Positions 25,840 through 34,675 of a stretch of DNA of 64,000 nt are shown here, in pieces; within the stretch, counting starts at the first letter, position 1; every line of letters begins with the position of its first letter. The DNA is taken from positions 310,001 to 374,000 of the forward strand of contig NZ_JBMWAN010000002.1 in assembly GCF_049546785.1 (NCBI RefSeq), written 5' to 3'. Below the pieces are notes generated by a model, which searched no databases, had not been told where the DNA came from, and saw only the letters and a program-made list of their open reading frames with translations. Origin of the DNA: Nitrospira_D sp035465795. Its GTDB lineage: Bacteria; Nitrospirota; Nitrospiria; Nitrospirales; Nitrospiraceae. The position numbers and the translations under genes were made by a program.

Positions 25840-27145
25840 CCTTCCCTTCCACCCGAATCAGCGTCGCCGGTTCCGACACAAAAGCCTTGCGGTTGATCTC
25901 ACGGAGCGCCGCCTGAACATCCCGCTCCTGCGCCATATGCGTCTTGATGACCACCGGCACGGTCTGGCCCTCTCGCCGGCCCTGTTGCAACATCGAGGAA
26001 ATGCTGATTCCGCACCGGCCCAGCTCCCCCGCAATCTGCGCCAACACACCGGGGCGATCCACCACCATGAAGCGCAGATAGTAGAGCGAACTGATTTCCT
26101 CGATCGGCTTCATCCGGATCGGCCGGCGCTGGTCCCGCTGGAACGAGGCCGGCGGCACGCGCCCGGCAGCCCCTTTCAACAGATTGCGCCCGATGGCGAT
26201 CACGTCGCTGACGACGGCGCTGCCGGTCGGCATCGATCCCGCCCCACGGCCATACAACATCACATCCCCCACGGCATCGCCGACCAGCTGAATCGCGTTG
26301 TAGACCCCGTCCACCTTGGCGATCGGATCGGCCATCGGCACCATGGTCGGATGGACTCGGGCATCCACTTCCCCATCGACGAGCTTGGCAATGCCCAGCA
26401 GCTTGATCGTGTAGCCAAACTCTTTGGCATAGGCAATATCGGTCGGCGTGATGTGCGTGATGCCTTCGGTATAGATATCTTTGACGTTCACCGGCGTGCC
26501 GTAGGCTAACCCCACCAGAATAGCCAGCTTGTGCGCCGAATCGATCCCGGCCACGTCAAAGGTCGGATCCGCTTCGGCATAGCCGGCTTGCTGCGCATCC
26601 TTGAGGATCGCGTCGAAGCTCTGACCCTCGTGCGTCATCCGGGACAGAATGTAGTTTGACGTGCCGTTGATGATGCCGTAGATCGACTCAATGCGATTCG
26701 CCGCCAACCCTTCCGTCAGAGCCCGGATGACCGGAATCCCGCCCCCGACACTGGCCTCGAACCCCAGATCGACGCCCTGGCGGGAGGCGGCCTCGAAAAT
26801 TTCCTCGCCGTGCAGAGCGAGCAACGCCTTGTTCGCGGTCACGACATGCTTGCCGGCGGCAATGGCCTCGAGGATAACGCGCTTCGCGAAGTCATACCCG
26901 CCGACCAGCTCGATCACAATATCGATCGCCGGATCGGTCAGTACCTGCCTGGCATCCGTCGTGAGTACGCCGGCCGGCACAGCGACGCCGCGATCGCGCG
27001 TGATATCGAGATCGGCGATCCGGAGCAACTCGACCGGCACGCCGACACGGCGGCTGATCAGCGCCGCGTTCTCGAACAACACCTTGGCAACCCCGGTGCC
27101 CACCGTTCCAAACCCGATGAGACCGACTCCGATACGAGACTTCAT
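25832..27145 (-). CDS. hom: homoserine dehydrogenase
   Basis: 437 residues. NAD(P)-binding GLIGFGTVGTGVAKVL at the N-terminus, the catalytic domain with GIINGTSNYILSRMT and YAEADPTFDVAGIDSAHKLAIL, and a C-terminal ACT domain (YYLRFMVVDRPGVLAQIAGELG), the usual threonine feedback module. It reduces aspartate semialdehyde to homoserine. It overlaps the aminotransferase gene by four bases and thrC by eight. Confidence 0.96.
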   Translation of the reverse strand: MKSRIGVGLIGFGTVGTGVAKVLFENAALISRRVGVPVELLRIADLDITRDRGVAVPAGVLTTDARQVLTDPAIDIVIELVGGYDFAKRVILEAIAAGKHVVTANKALLALHGEEIFEAASRQGVDLGFEASVGGGIPVIRALTEGLAANRIESIYGIINGTSNYILSRMTHEGQSFDAILKDAQQAGYAEADPTFDVAGIDSAHKLAILVGLAYGTPVNVKDIYTEGITHITPTDIAYAKEFGYTIKLLGIAKLVDGEVDARVHPTMVPMADPIAKVDGVYNAIQLVGDAVGDVMLYGRGAGSMPTGSAVVSDVIAIGRNLLKGAAGRVPPASFQRDQRRPIRMKPIEEISSLYYLRFMVVDRPGVLAQIAGELGRCGISISSMLQQGRREGQTVPVVIKTHMAQERDVQAALREINRKAFVSEPATLIRVEGKDE

Positions 27146-28338
27146 TCTTCCGATCCTTCGAGCTTCAGAGCCTTCTTAATCCCCCGCACGGCCTGACGCG
27201 TCCGGTGCTCATTTTCAACCAGGCCGAACCGCACGTATTCATCGCCCCCTTCACCGAACCCGATGCCGGGGGACACGGCCACCTTGGCCTCGCGCAACAG
27301 GAGCTTGGAGAACTCCAAGGACCCGAGATGCCGGTAGGCCTCGGGGATCCGCGCCCAGACAAACATGGTCGCGAGCGGCTTGGGCACCTCCCACCCGATG
27401 CGGTTCAACCCGCCGACCAAGACATCCCGCCGTTTCTGATAACGGAGCACCGTCTCTTTGACGCAGTCTTGCGGACCATTGAGCGCGATGACGCTCGCAA
27501 TCTGAATGGGCTGAAAGATGCCATAGTCGAGATAGCTCTTGATCTTGGCCAAGGCCCCGACCACTTCACGATTGCCGACGCAGAATCCCACCCGCCAGCC
27601 CGGCATATTGTAGGCCTTGGACAGGGTATAAAACTCCACCCCGACATCCTTCGCCCCGGGAACCTGCAAAAAGCTCGGCGCCTTATAGCCGTCGAACACC
27701 AGATCGGCGTAAGCCAGGTCGTGAATGACGATGACATTGTTTTCTTTTGCAAATGCCACAATCTTCTTGAAGAACCCGATATCGACCACCGCCGTCGTCG
27801 GATTATGCGGAAAATTGATCACGAGGATCTTGGGACGCGGGATCGTCTGCCGATACACCCGCTGCAGATCTTCGAAGAAGTCGCTGTCCTGCCGCAATTC
27901 AATCCCGCGCACTTCGCCGCCGGCAATGATAAAGCTGTACATATGGATCGGGTAGGTCGGCGTGGGAGTCAGCACGACATCGCCTGGGCCGATCATCGCC
28001 AACGCAAGATGGGCGAGCCCTTCCTTGGAGCCGATCGTCACGATCGCTTCCGTCTCCGGATCCAACTCCACATTGTAATTCCGCTTGTACCAGCCACAGA
28101 TCGCGTGGCGCAGCTTGGTAATGCCGCGTGACGCGGAGTAGCGATGATTCTTGCCCTTGCGCGCCGCTTCGATCAGTTTCTCGACGATATGGGGAGGTGT
28201 CGGCTGATCGGGATTACCCATCCCGAAGTCGATCACATCTTCCCCGCGCTGACGCGCTTCCAGCTTGAGAGCCTGAACTTGTGCAAAGACGTAAGGAGGG
28301 AGCCGCTTTAACCGATAAAACCCATCGCCCAAACCCAT
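27142..28338 (-). CDS. class I aminotransferase (AlaC/AspC-like)
   Basis: 398 residues, PLP fold type I. The cofactor lysine is in TLSKAYNMPGWRVGF; substrate-binding NFPHNPTT and the final arginine motif EYVRFGLVEN are present. Overall it resembles AlaC-type alanine transaminases, commonly found in front of hom in this kind of operon. It could make aspartate for the pathway or alanine/glutamate exchange; the specificity cannot be read here. It is the first gene after a strong-looking promoter and overlaps hom by four bases. Confidence 0.88.
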   Translation of the reverse strand: MGLGDGFYRLKRLPPYVFAQVQALKLEARQRGEDVIDFGMGNPDQPTPPHIVEKLIEAARKGKNHRYSASRGITKLRHAICGWYKRNYNVELDPETEAIVTIGSKEGLAHLALAMIGPGDVVLTPTPTYPIHMYSFIIAGGEVRGIELRQDSDFFEDLQRVYRQTIPRPKILVINFPHNPTTAVVDIGFFKKIVAFAKENNVIVIHDLAYADLVFDGYKAPSFLQVPGAKDVGVEFYTLSKAYNMPGWRVGFCVGNREVVGALAKIKSYLDYGIFQPIQIASVIALNGPQDCVKETVLRYQKRRDVLVGGLNRIGWEVPKPLATMFVWARIPEAYRHLGSLEFSKLLLREAKVAVSPGIGFGEGGDEYVRFGLVENEHRTRQAVRGIKKALKLEGSEE

Positions 28339-28420
28339 GACAATCCTTTACTGTGAACGGAACCCCACTTCCGGCCGCGCCTCACTCGTCTGAGGGCTCG
28401 TCGGCCGTCAAGAAGGGCCT

Positions 28421-28449
28421 ATTCTAATGGAGGGCCTCCGTTGAGTCAA
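28421..28449 (-). promoter_or_regulatory. sigma70-type promoter of the aminotransferase-hom-thrC operon
   Basis: On the minus strand TTGACT (complement of 28444-28449), 17-base spacer, TAGAAT (complement of 28421-28426): five of six matches in each hexamer. The spacer contains the 11-base palindrome GGAGGCCCTCC, a possible operator. The 290 bases between this operon and pdxJ hold no gene; a 12-base palindrome CCCCTTAAGGGG lies at 28495-28506. Confidence 0.6.
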
Positions 28450-28630
28450 TTTGTCTTGTGATTCTGTGGGGTTCCGATCCAAATCCAGATTGAGCCCCTT
28501 AAGGGGGTCAACCGGGGCCTGCTGCGCCGCTCAATCTTGCTCCGCCTCGCGCCTTCTGCTAATAATGCCTCGGTTTTCCCCATCACGTACAGGGTGTTCC
28601 CCGGTATCCGAACGGTCTCAGGGAGAATTC

Positions 28631-29344
28631 ATGGCCAGGCTGGGCGTCAACATCGACCACGTCGCGACACTTCGCCAGGCCCGAGGCGGAACCGACCCGG
28701 ATCCGCTGGCCGCCGCCATCCTCGTGGAACTGGCGGGGGCCGACGGCCTCGTCGTCCACTTGCGCGAAGACCGGCGGCACATTCAGGACAAGGACCTGCA
28801 GCTCTTGCGGGAAATCGTCCGCACGAAGCTCGATTTGGAAATGGCGGCGGACGAGGCCATGGCGAAGATCGCACTGACGGTCAAGCCGGACCTGGTGACG
28901 CTTGTCCCGGAAAAACGGCAGGAACTCACGACAGAAGGCGGCCTCGATGCCGTCGGGCACAAAGACAGGGTCCAGACTATTGTGGCCATGCTGCACGACG
29001 GAGGGATCCCGGTCAGCCTGTTTGTCGAACCGGACCTCAATCAGATCAAAGCCGCCCACAAGATCTCGGCGGACTTCATCGAACTCCATACAGGCCGCTA
29101 TGCCAACGCGACCCGGTCAAAGGAAGCGGATGCCGAGTTTGAAGCCATCACCCAGGCCGCGAAGCTCGCGTATAAATTAGGCATGGGCGTGAACGCGGGC
29201 CATGGGTTGAATTACCGCAACGTCAAGCGGCTCACGCATATTCCGGAGATTGTCGAATACAACATCGGGCACAGCATCATCGCCCGTGCCGTCCTCGTCG
29301 GCCTCGACCAGGCAGTCAAAGAGATGAAAGCCTTGCTGAGCTAG
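28631..29344 (+). CDS. pdxJ: pyridoxine 5'-phosphate synthase
   Basis: 237 residues from the ATG at 28631, with GGGAG nine bases upstream. Family motifs seen: LGVNIDHVATLRQARGG, VVHLREDRRHIQD, TLVPEKRQELTTEGG, ELHTGRYAN and GMGVNAGHGLNYRNV. It joins 1-deoxyxylulose 5-phosphate and 3-amino-1-hydroxyacetone phosphate to make pyridoxine phosphate in the cytoplasm. pdxJ is often followed by acpS and nnr; here nnr follows after 129 bases and acpS is missing. Confidence 0.97.
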   Translation: MARLGVNIDHVATLRQARGGTDPDPLAAAILVELAGADGLVVHLREDRRHIQDKDLQLLREIVRTKLDLEMAADEAMAKIALTVKPDLVTLVPEKRQELTTEGGLDAVGHKDRVQTIVAMLHDGGIPVSLFVEPDLNQIKAAHKISADFIELHTGRYANATRSKEADAEFEAITQAAKLAYKLGMGVNAGHGLNYRNVKRLTHIPEIVEYNIGHSIIARAVLVGLDQAVKEMKALLS

Positions 29345-29473
29345 CCAGCCCGTCGGCGTCGCATTACCCGGGCAGCGGAATCAGGCTATGACGCCACACC
29401 AACAGGTCACACCACGCGGATCGCTTCCGACGCCCCCCCGGCTGCGCGGCCACCGTGCCGGCGTTGATCCACA

Positions 29474-31030
29474 ATGATGAAGATTGTCACAGCCGCACAG
29501 ATGCAATCTCTCGATCGTCGGACGATTGAGGAGGCCGGTGTGCCAGGCACAACCCTGATGGAGCGGGCGGGAACTGGCGTGGTGGCCTGCCTCGAACAAC
29601 AACTGGGCTCGTTGCGCGGCAAGACCGTCGCGATTCTCTGCGGGAAAGGGAACAACGGAGGCGACGGATTCGTTGTCGGCCGCCTGCTTCACAAACAGCG
29701 CGCGAAAGTCCGCATCCTCGCGTTGGCTCCGTTGACAGAATTGAGCCGCGATGCCGCCGCCATGTACCGGCAGCTCGTGCGCGCCGCCGGGAAAACGGCC
29801 ATCAAACCCTTTGCCTCCGCAAACCAGGCCCGGTCCATCCTTCATGACAGCGACGTCATCGTCGATGCCTTGCTGGGCACCGGACTCTCTTCAGAAGTAA
29901 CCGGCCGTTACGGTGACGCCATCGATAGCATCAATCAGGCCCGCCGCCTGACCGTCGCGGTCGATCTCCCTTCAGGTATTCACGCCGACACCGGGGTAGT
30001 ATTGGGGCGGGCGGTAAAAGCCGACCTGACCGTGACCTTCGGCCTGCCGAAGCTGGGCCTGTTCCAGAATCACGGCATCGACCACGCCGGCCGCGTGGAG
30101 ATCGTCGATATCGGCATTCCACCGGCCTATGTCGATGCCATTGACAGCCGGATCAGCGTGATTACCGCCCCGTTTGTCCGGTCCGTCCTCCCCTCGCGCC
30201 GACTCTCCAACCACAAAGGGACCTTCGGCCATGCGGGCATCATCGCCGGCTCAGTCGGAAAGACCGGGGCCGCCGCCATGTGCGCAAAAGCCGCGCTACG
30301 AGTAGGAGCCGGGCTGGTAACCGTGGCAATCCCGACAAGCATGAACGCTGTCCTGGAAGCGAAGCTCCTCGAAGCCATGACGATGCCGATGCCGGACACC
30401 AAAGCCCATACCTTTGCACGCGCCGCGTGTGATCGCCTGAAGGCCTTTATCACCGCACGAACTGCCGTTGCCATCGGACCGGGGCTCTCGACCCATCCGG
30501 AAACGGTGGAGCTGACGCAGGCTCTCATCAAGCAACTCGACCGGCCGGCCGTCCTCGATGCCGATGCGCTGAATGCCCTCGCCGGACGGGCCACCCTGTT
30601 GACCGAATGCACGATTCCCCCCATTCTCACGCCGCATCCGGGCGAGATGGCCAGGCTGGAGACGGATGCAACCGTCCAATCCGTCAATGCCGACCGCATC
30701 GGCACGGCCACACGCTTTGCCAGAGAACGGGGCGTCTACCTCGTGCTGAAAGGGGCCAGAACCGTCATTGCCAGACCAGATGGCCTGGTGGCGATCTGTC
30801 CGACCGGCAACCCCGGTATGGCCACCGCCGGAACCGGTGATGTCCTGACCGGCATGATGGCGGGATTACTCGCCCAGGGCCTGACCTCGTGGGACGCAGC
30901 TTGCGCCGCAACGTATCTGCATGGACTCGCCGGCGACCTTGCCGCCGAGGTGAATGGACAAGCCGGCATGATTGCCGGAGATGTGATCGAACAGATTCCC
31001 CATGCGCTCAACACTCTTGGTTCGACGTAG
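29474..31030 (+). CDS. nnr: bifunctional NAD(P)H-hydrate epimerase/dehydratase
   Basis: 518 residues. The N-terminal YjeF_N epimerase domain (about 1-215) shows LMERAGTGVVACLE and CGKGNNGGDGFVVGRLL. The C-terminal carbohydrate-kinase-like dehydratase domain has LTPHPGEMARL and the GTGDVLTGMMAGLLAQG motif. It repairs damaged NAD(P)H hydrates. No clear ribosome binding site precedes either ATG (29474 or 29477). The tsaE gene overlaps or follows its end directly, as in many bacteria. Confidence 0.95.
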   Translation: MMKIVTAAQMQSLDRRTIEEAGVPGTTLMERAGTGVVACLEQQLGSLRGKTVAILCGKGNNGGDGFVVGRLLHKQRAKVRILALAPLTELSRDAAAMYRQLVRAAGKTAIKPFASANQARSILHDSDVIVDALLGTGLSSEVTGRYGDAIDSINQARRLTVAVDLPSGIHADTGVVLGRAVKADLTVTFGLPKLGLFQNHGIDHAGRVEIVDIGIPPAYVDAIDSRISVITAPFVRSVLPSRRLSNHKGTFGHAGIIAGSVGKTGAAAMCAKAALRVGAGLVTVAIPTSMNAVLEAKLLEAMTMPMPDTKAHTFARAACDRLKAFITARTAVAIGPGLSTHPETVELTQALIKQLDRPAVLDADALNALAGRATLLTECTIPPILTPHPGEMARLETDATVQSVNADRIGTATRFARERGVYLVLKGARTVIARPDGLVAICPTGNPGMATAGTGDVLTGMMAGLLAQGLTSWDAACAATYLHGLAGDLAAEVNGQAGMIAGDVIEQIPHALNTLGST

Positions 31031-31034
31031 CCGC

Positions 31035-31634
31035 ATGTCGATCAGCAGAACGAAGAAGGCCCGCAGGCCTCAGTCCGCGCCTCGTGCGCCGGCCTCAGAG
31101 TGGACCCTCGCGCTCTCCTCGCGCGCCGCCACGGAGGCCTTCGGCCGGGCCATCGGACGCGCCCTCGCAGGAGGAGAAACCTTGGCCCTCTCCGGTGAAT
31201 TGGGCGCCGGCAAGACCGCCCTGGTACGCGGCATCGCCGCCGGCCTCGGTGTGCCGCCAAGCGCGGTGAGCAGCCCGACCTTTGTGCTGATCCATGAATA
31301 TCAGGGCCGTCTCCCCCTGGTGCATGTGGATCTATACCGGCTTCGCTCCGACGCCGACGCCGAGTCCATCGGTTTAGGCGACTACTTTCAAGGTCACACC
31401 GTGACGGCCATCGAATGGGCCGACAAGTTTCCGACGCTGCTCCCTGCAGACCGGCTGGAGATTACGCTGCGGCATAAGAGTCCGACGACGAGAGCAGCGC
31501 ACCTCCTCGCAGGAGGGCCGCAATCCGCTCGCCTCCTGGAGGAACTCCGACATACCCCTCACCGGGCCCCAACCGTGCCGACGACACAGGCAACACGCAC
31601 GCACAGCGGAACAGGGAGGCGCCGGCAGCCATGA
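31035..31634 (+). CDS. tsaE: tRNA threonylcarbamoyladenosine ATPase TsaE
   Basis: About 199 residues from the ATG at 31035; an ATG at 31002 overlapping nnr is also in frame. The P-loop GELGAGKTALVRG, PTFVLIHEY, HVDLYRL and ITAIEWADKF-like stretch (VTAIEWADKF) mark TsaE, the ATPase that drives TsaB-TsaD in t6A formation. Odd: a 40-residue C-terminal tail rich in Thr, Arg, Pro and His extends beyond the usual end of about 155 residues. It overlaps the next gene by four bases (ATGA). Confidence 0.92.
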   Translation: MSISRTKKARRPQSAPRAPASEWTLALSSRAATEAFGRAIGRALAGGETLALSGELGAGKTALVRGIAAGLGVPPSAVSSPTFVLIHEYQGRLPLVHVDLYRLRSDADAESIGLGDYFQGHTVTAIEWADKFPTLLPADRLEITLRHKSPTTRAAHLLAGGPQSARLLEELRHTPHRAPTVPTTQATRTHSGTGRRRQP

Positions 31635-31975
31635 TTCGATTGATTCTCGTCGGCATCCTCCTGCTCCTCTCCCTCGCCTTTTTCCTCCAAAATCAGGAGC
31701 AGGAAGTCACCCTCCGCTACTTCTTCGGATTGCTGGAAGCCTCCACGCCGATCTACAAGCCGATCCTCACCGCCTTCGCCGTCGGCTTGCTCGTGTCCGG
31801 CATCCTGCTGTTTCCGCCGTGGGTCCGGGGACGGATCGAGCTGCGGCGGAAAACGAAAGCGCTTCAGGAGCTCGAGGTCGATCTTGAACGGGCGCGCCAA
31901 TCAGTCGAAAAACTGACGGGCCGCGCTGCCTCTCCGCCGCCGACCGAACCGACACAGGACCTCGTCGATGAGTGA
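31631..31975 (+). CDS. LapA-domain (DUF1049) inner-membrane protein
   Basis: 114 residues with two transmembrane segments (roughly 2-18 and 45-65) and a C-terminal coiled-coil-like tail (TKALQELEVDLERARQSVEK). The NQEQEVTLRYFFG stretch between them fits the LapA/DUF1049 family, which in E. coli helps lipopolysaccharide assembly with LapB. Coupled to tsaE by an ATGA overlap and to mutS by eight bases. Role inferred from the family only. Confidence 0.8.
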   Translation: MIRLILVGILLLLSLAFFLQNQEQEVTLRYFFGLLEASTPIYKPILTAFAVGLLVSGILLFPPWVRGRIELRRKTKALQELEVDLERARQSVEKLTGRAASPPPTEPTQDLVDE

Positions 31976-34616
31976 CCACGATGCCAGCCCGCTCATGCGA
32001 CAATACCGGGAGATCAAGCGCGGGTACCCGCAGGCCATTCTGTTTTTCCGCGTCGGCGACTTCTATGAAATGTTTTATCAGGACGCGCAGGAGGCCTCGC
32101 GCCTCCTCTCCATTGCCCTGACCTCGCGGGACAAAAACAGCCCGGAGCCGGTCCCGCTCTGCGGCGTCCCGTACCATGCCGCCACCGGCTATATCGCCAA
32201 GCTGCTCAAAGCCGGACGCACCGTCGCGTTGTGCGAGCAGGTCGAAGACCCGAAACTGGCCAAAGGGCTGGTACGGCGGGAAGTGGTCCGTCTCTACACG
32301 CCCGGCACGCTCGTGGAGACGGAGTTTCTCTCGCCGGTCGAGTCGAACTTCCTGGCCGCCGTCTCTGTTGGAACCACCGCCAAACACCAGCCGGTGATCG
32401 GCCTCGCCATGCTCGAGGTGTCGACAGGGGAGTTTGTGGTGACCGAGTTTCAAGGCGATCAGGCCTCCTCGCAAGTGCTGGACGAATTGGCCGGGCTGGA
32501 GCCTCGCGAGATCCTCTTCAGCCCTTTGCCGGATCGAGAGAATCAGTCGTGGCTCGACCAGATCCGCAACGCCCGGCTCTGCGAGCGCTCGGCAGCTTCG
32601 TTCGACCAACAGCGGGCTGCGCGGCTGCTCCAGGACCAATTCCACGTCCACTCCCTGGACGCTTTCGGCTGCCAGGGGCTGACGGCGGGCATCGGGGCGG
32701 CAGGCGCGGTGCTGGACTATTTTCGTGAGACGCAACCGACGGCCCCGCTCGATCATATCCGCCGGCCGCGCGTGCGCCGCACAACGGACGCGATGCATCT
32801 GGACAGCGTGACGATTCGGAACCTTGAACTCCTCAAGCCGATGGGGGCGCTGGAAGAAGGGCCGGGAGCGAAGCCGGCCACTCTCTTATCGGTGCTCGAT
32901 CGAACCGTGACGGCAATGGGCAGCCGGCTCTTGCGCCAATGGCTCGTGCGACCCTTGATTCACTGTGACGCCATCAGGGCCAGGCTGGACGCAGTCGGAG
33001 AACTCAAAGATTGCATGCAGGCGCGCGTCGCCTTGCGGTCGGCGCTGCGGGACGTCCAGGACATCTCCCGCCTCAGCGGACGGATCGTTCTCGGTGTGGC
33101 AGGCCCTCGTGAAATTCTGGCCCTGAAGCAATCGCTCGCGACCTTTCCGGAAATCGCCGCGCAATTGCAGTCACTTTCGAGCCCCCTGCTGGTGGAGGCG
33201 CGCTCATCCTGGGACGACGGGCGGGACCTCTACGAACTGATCGAACAGGCGATCCAAGCGGATGCGCCCCTTTCGGTGCGGGAAGGCGGCGTCATTCGCG
33301 AGGGCTATCATGCGGAAGTGGACGAGCTCCGGAAGGCCGCCAAGGAAGGCAAGCACTGGATCGCCGCGCTGGAGGCAAAAGAGCGAGAGCGCACCGGCAT
33401 CGAATCGTTGAAGGTCCGCTACAACCAGGTCTTCGGCTACTACATTGAAATCACCAAGGCGAACCTGGCCCGCGTGCCGGCCGACTTTATCCGCAAACAG
33501 ACGCTGGTCAACGCCGAGCGGTTCATGACTCCTGAGCTGAAAGGGCTCGAAGAGCGGGTCACCGGCGCCGAGGTGAAACTCCTGGCGCTGGAACAGGACC
33601 TGTTTGCCCAACTGCGCATACGGCTGGCGGAACAGGCCAACCGGCTCCAGGAGATGGCGGGCAAGCTGTCCCTGATCGACGTGCTGGCGGGCCTCGCCGA
33701 AACCGCCGCGCTCAATCAGTATACAAAACCGGTCATCGACGAAAGCGGTGCCATTGACCTTCGCGGGGGCCGCCACCCCGTGGTCGAGCGGCTGAGCGAA
33801 GACATGGCCTTCGTTCCCAACGACACGCAGTTGAATCTGGAATCGCACCGGCTGCTGATCCTCACCGGGCCGAACATGGCGGGAAAAAGCACGTATCTCC
33901 GCCAGGTCGCCTTGATCGTGCTGCTCGCCCAGATCGGCAGTTTCGTGCCGGCGGCGGAAGCCAGGATCGGCATCGTGGACCGCATCTTCACCAGGGTCGG
34001 AGCTTCGGACAACCTGGCCAGCGGCCACAGCACGTTCATGGTCGAAATGGTGGAGACCGCCACCATTCTCCATAGCGCCACGGTGCGCAGCCTCATTCTG
34101 CTGGACGAAATCGGTCGGGGCACCAGCACCTATGACGGACTCAGCATCGCCTGGGCGGTCGCGGAGTATATCCACGACCGGCGGCATCTGGGCGCACGGA
34201 CCCTCTTCGCCACGCATTACCACGAGATGACGCAGTTGGAGCAGCAACGGGAAGGAATTAGAAATTATCGAGTCGATGTCCGAGAAGTGGACGGGGACGT
34301 AGTCTTTCTCCGGAAAATTGTGGCCGGCGGGGCCGACCGCAGCTACGGCATCCACGTGGCCAGGCTGGCAGGTCTCCCGGAATCGGTCATCGGCCGCGCC
34401 CGGGATGTGCTGGCCCAACTTGAGCAGCCGGAGGCGACGACGATTCAGCAGACCAAGCCGGCCCAGCACACCACACCGCCGCTCCCGCAACCGCACGCCA
34501 TCGTCGAAGAAGTCCGGCAGATCGATCTCTTCTCCATGACGCCCCTGGACGCCCTCAATCGCCTCGCCGAGCTCCAGCGGAAAGTCTCGCCCACGGCGAA
34601 ACAGCCCGGGTCCTGA
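31968..34616 (+). CDS. mutS: DNA mismatch repair ATPase MutS
   Basis: 882 residues. The mismatch-reading F-Y-E is in RVGDFYEMF (30-38). The ABC-type ATPase has Walker A TGPNMAGKSTYLRQ, LILLDEIGRGTSTYDGLS (Walker B and signature region) and the FATHYHEM switch histidine. The C-terminal tail ends in a region expected to mediate tetramer formation or MutL contact. Length is normal for MutS1. It is the last gene of the nnr-tsaE-lapA-mutS run and starts within the lapA-like gene. Confidence 0.97.
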   Translation: MSDHDASPLMRQYREIKRGYPQAILFFRVGDFYEMFYQDAQEASRLLSIALTSRDKNSPEPVPLCGVPYHAATGYIAKLLKAGRTVALCEQVEDPKLAKGLVRREVVRLYTPGTLVETEFLSPVESNFLAAVSVGTTAKHQPVIGLAMLEVSTGEFVVTEFQGDQASSQVLDELAGLEPREILFSPLPDRENQSWLDQIRNARLCERSAASFDQQRAARLLQDQFHVHSLDAFGCQGLTAGIGAAGAVLDYFRETQPTAPLDHIRRPRVRRTTDAMHLDSVTIRNLELLKPMGALEEGPGAKPATLLSVLDRTVTAMGSRLLRQWLVRPLIHCDAIRARLDAVGELKDCMQARVALRSALRDVQDISRLSGRIVLGVAGPREILALKQSLATFPEIAAQLQSLSSPLLVEARSSWDDGRDLYELIEQAIQADAPLSVREGGVIREGYHAEVDELRKAAKEGKHWIAALEAKERERTGIESLKVRYNQVFGYYIEITKANLARVPADFIRKQTLVNAERFMTPELKGLEERVTGAEVKLLALEQDLFAQLRIRLAEQANRLQEMAGKLSLIDVLAGLAETAALNQYTKPVIDESGAIDLRGGRHPVVERLSEDMAFVPNDTQLNLESHRLLILTGPNMAGKSTYLRQVALIVLLAQIGSFVPAAEARIGIVDRIFTRVGASDNLASGHSTFMVEMVETATILHSATVRSLILLDEIGRGTSTYDGLSIAWAVAEYIHDRRHLGARTLFATHYHEMTQLEQQREGIRNYRVDVREVDGDVVFLRKIVAGGADRSYGIHVARLAGLPESVIGRARDVLAQLEQPEATTIQQTKPAQHTTPPLPQPHAIVEEVRQIDLFSMTPLDALNRLAELQRKVSPTAKQPGS

Positions 34617-34675
34617 TCACGGCCCTTGATGCCCGGTCCCAGTTAGTCAGATAATACCGGCCTGCGAGGCGTTTC

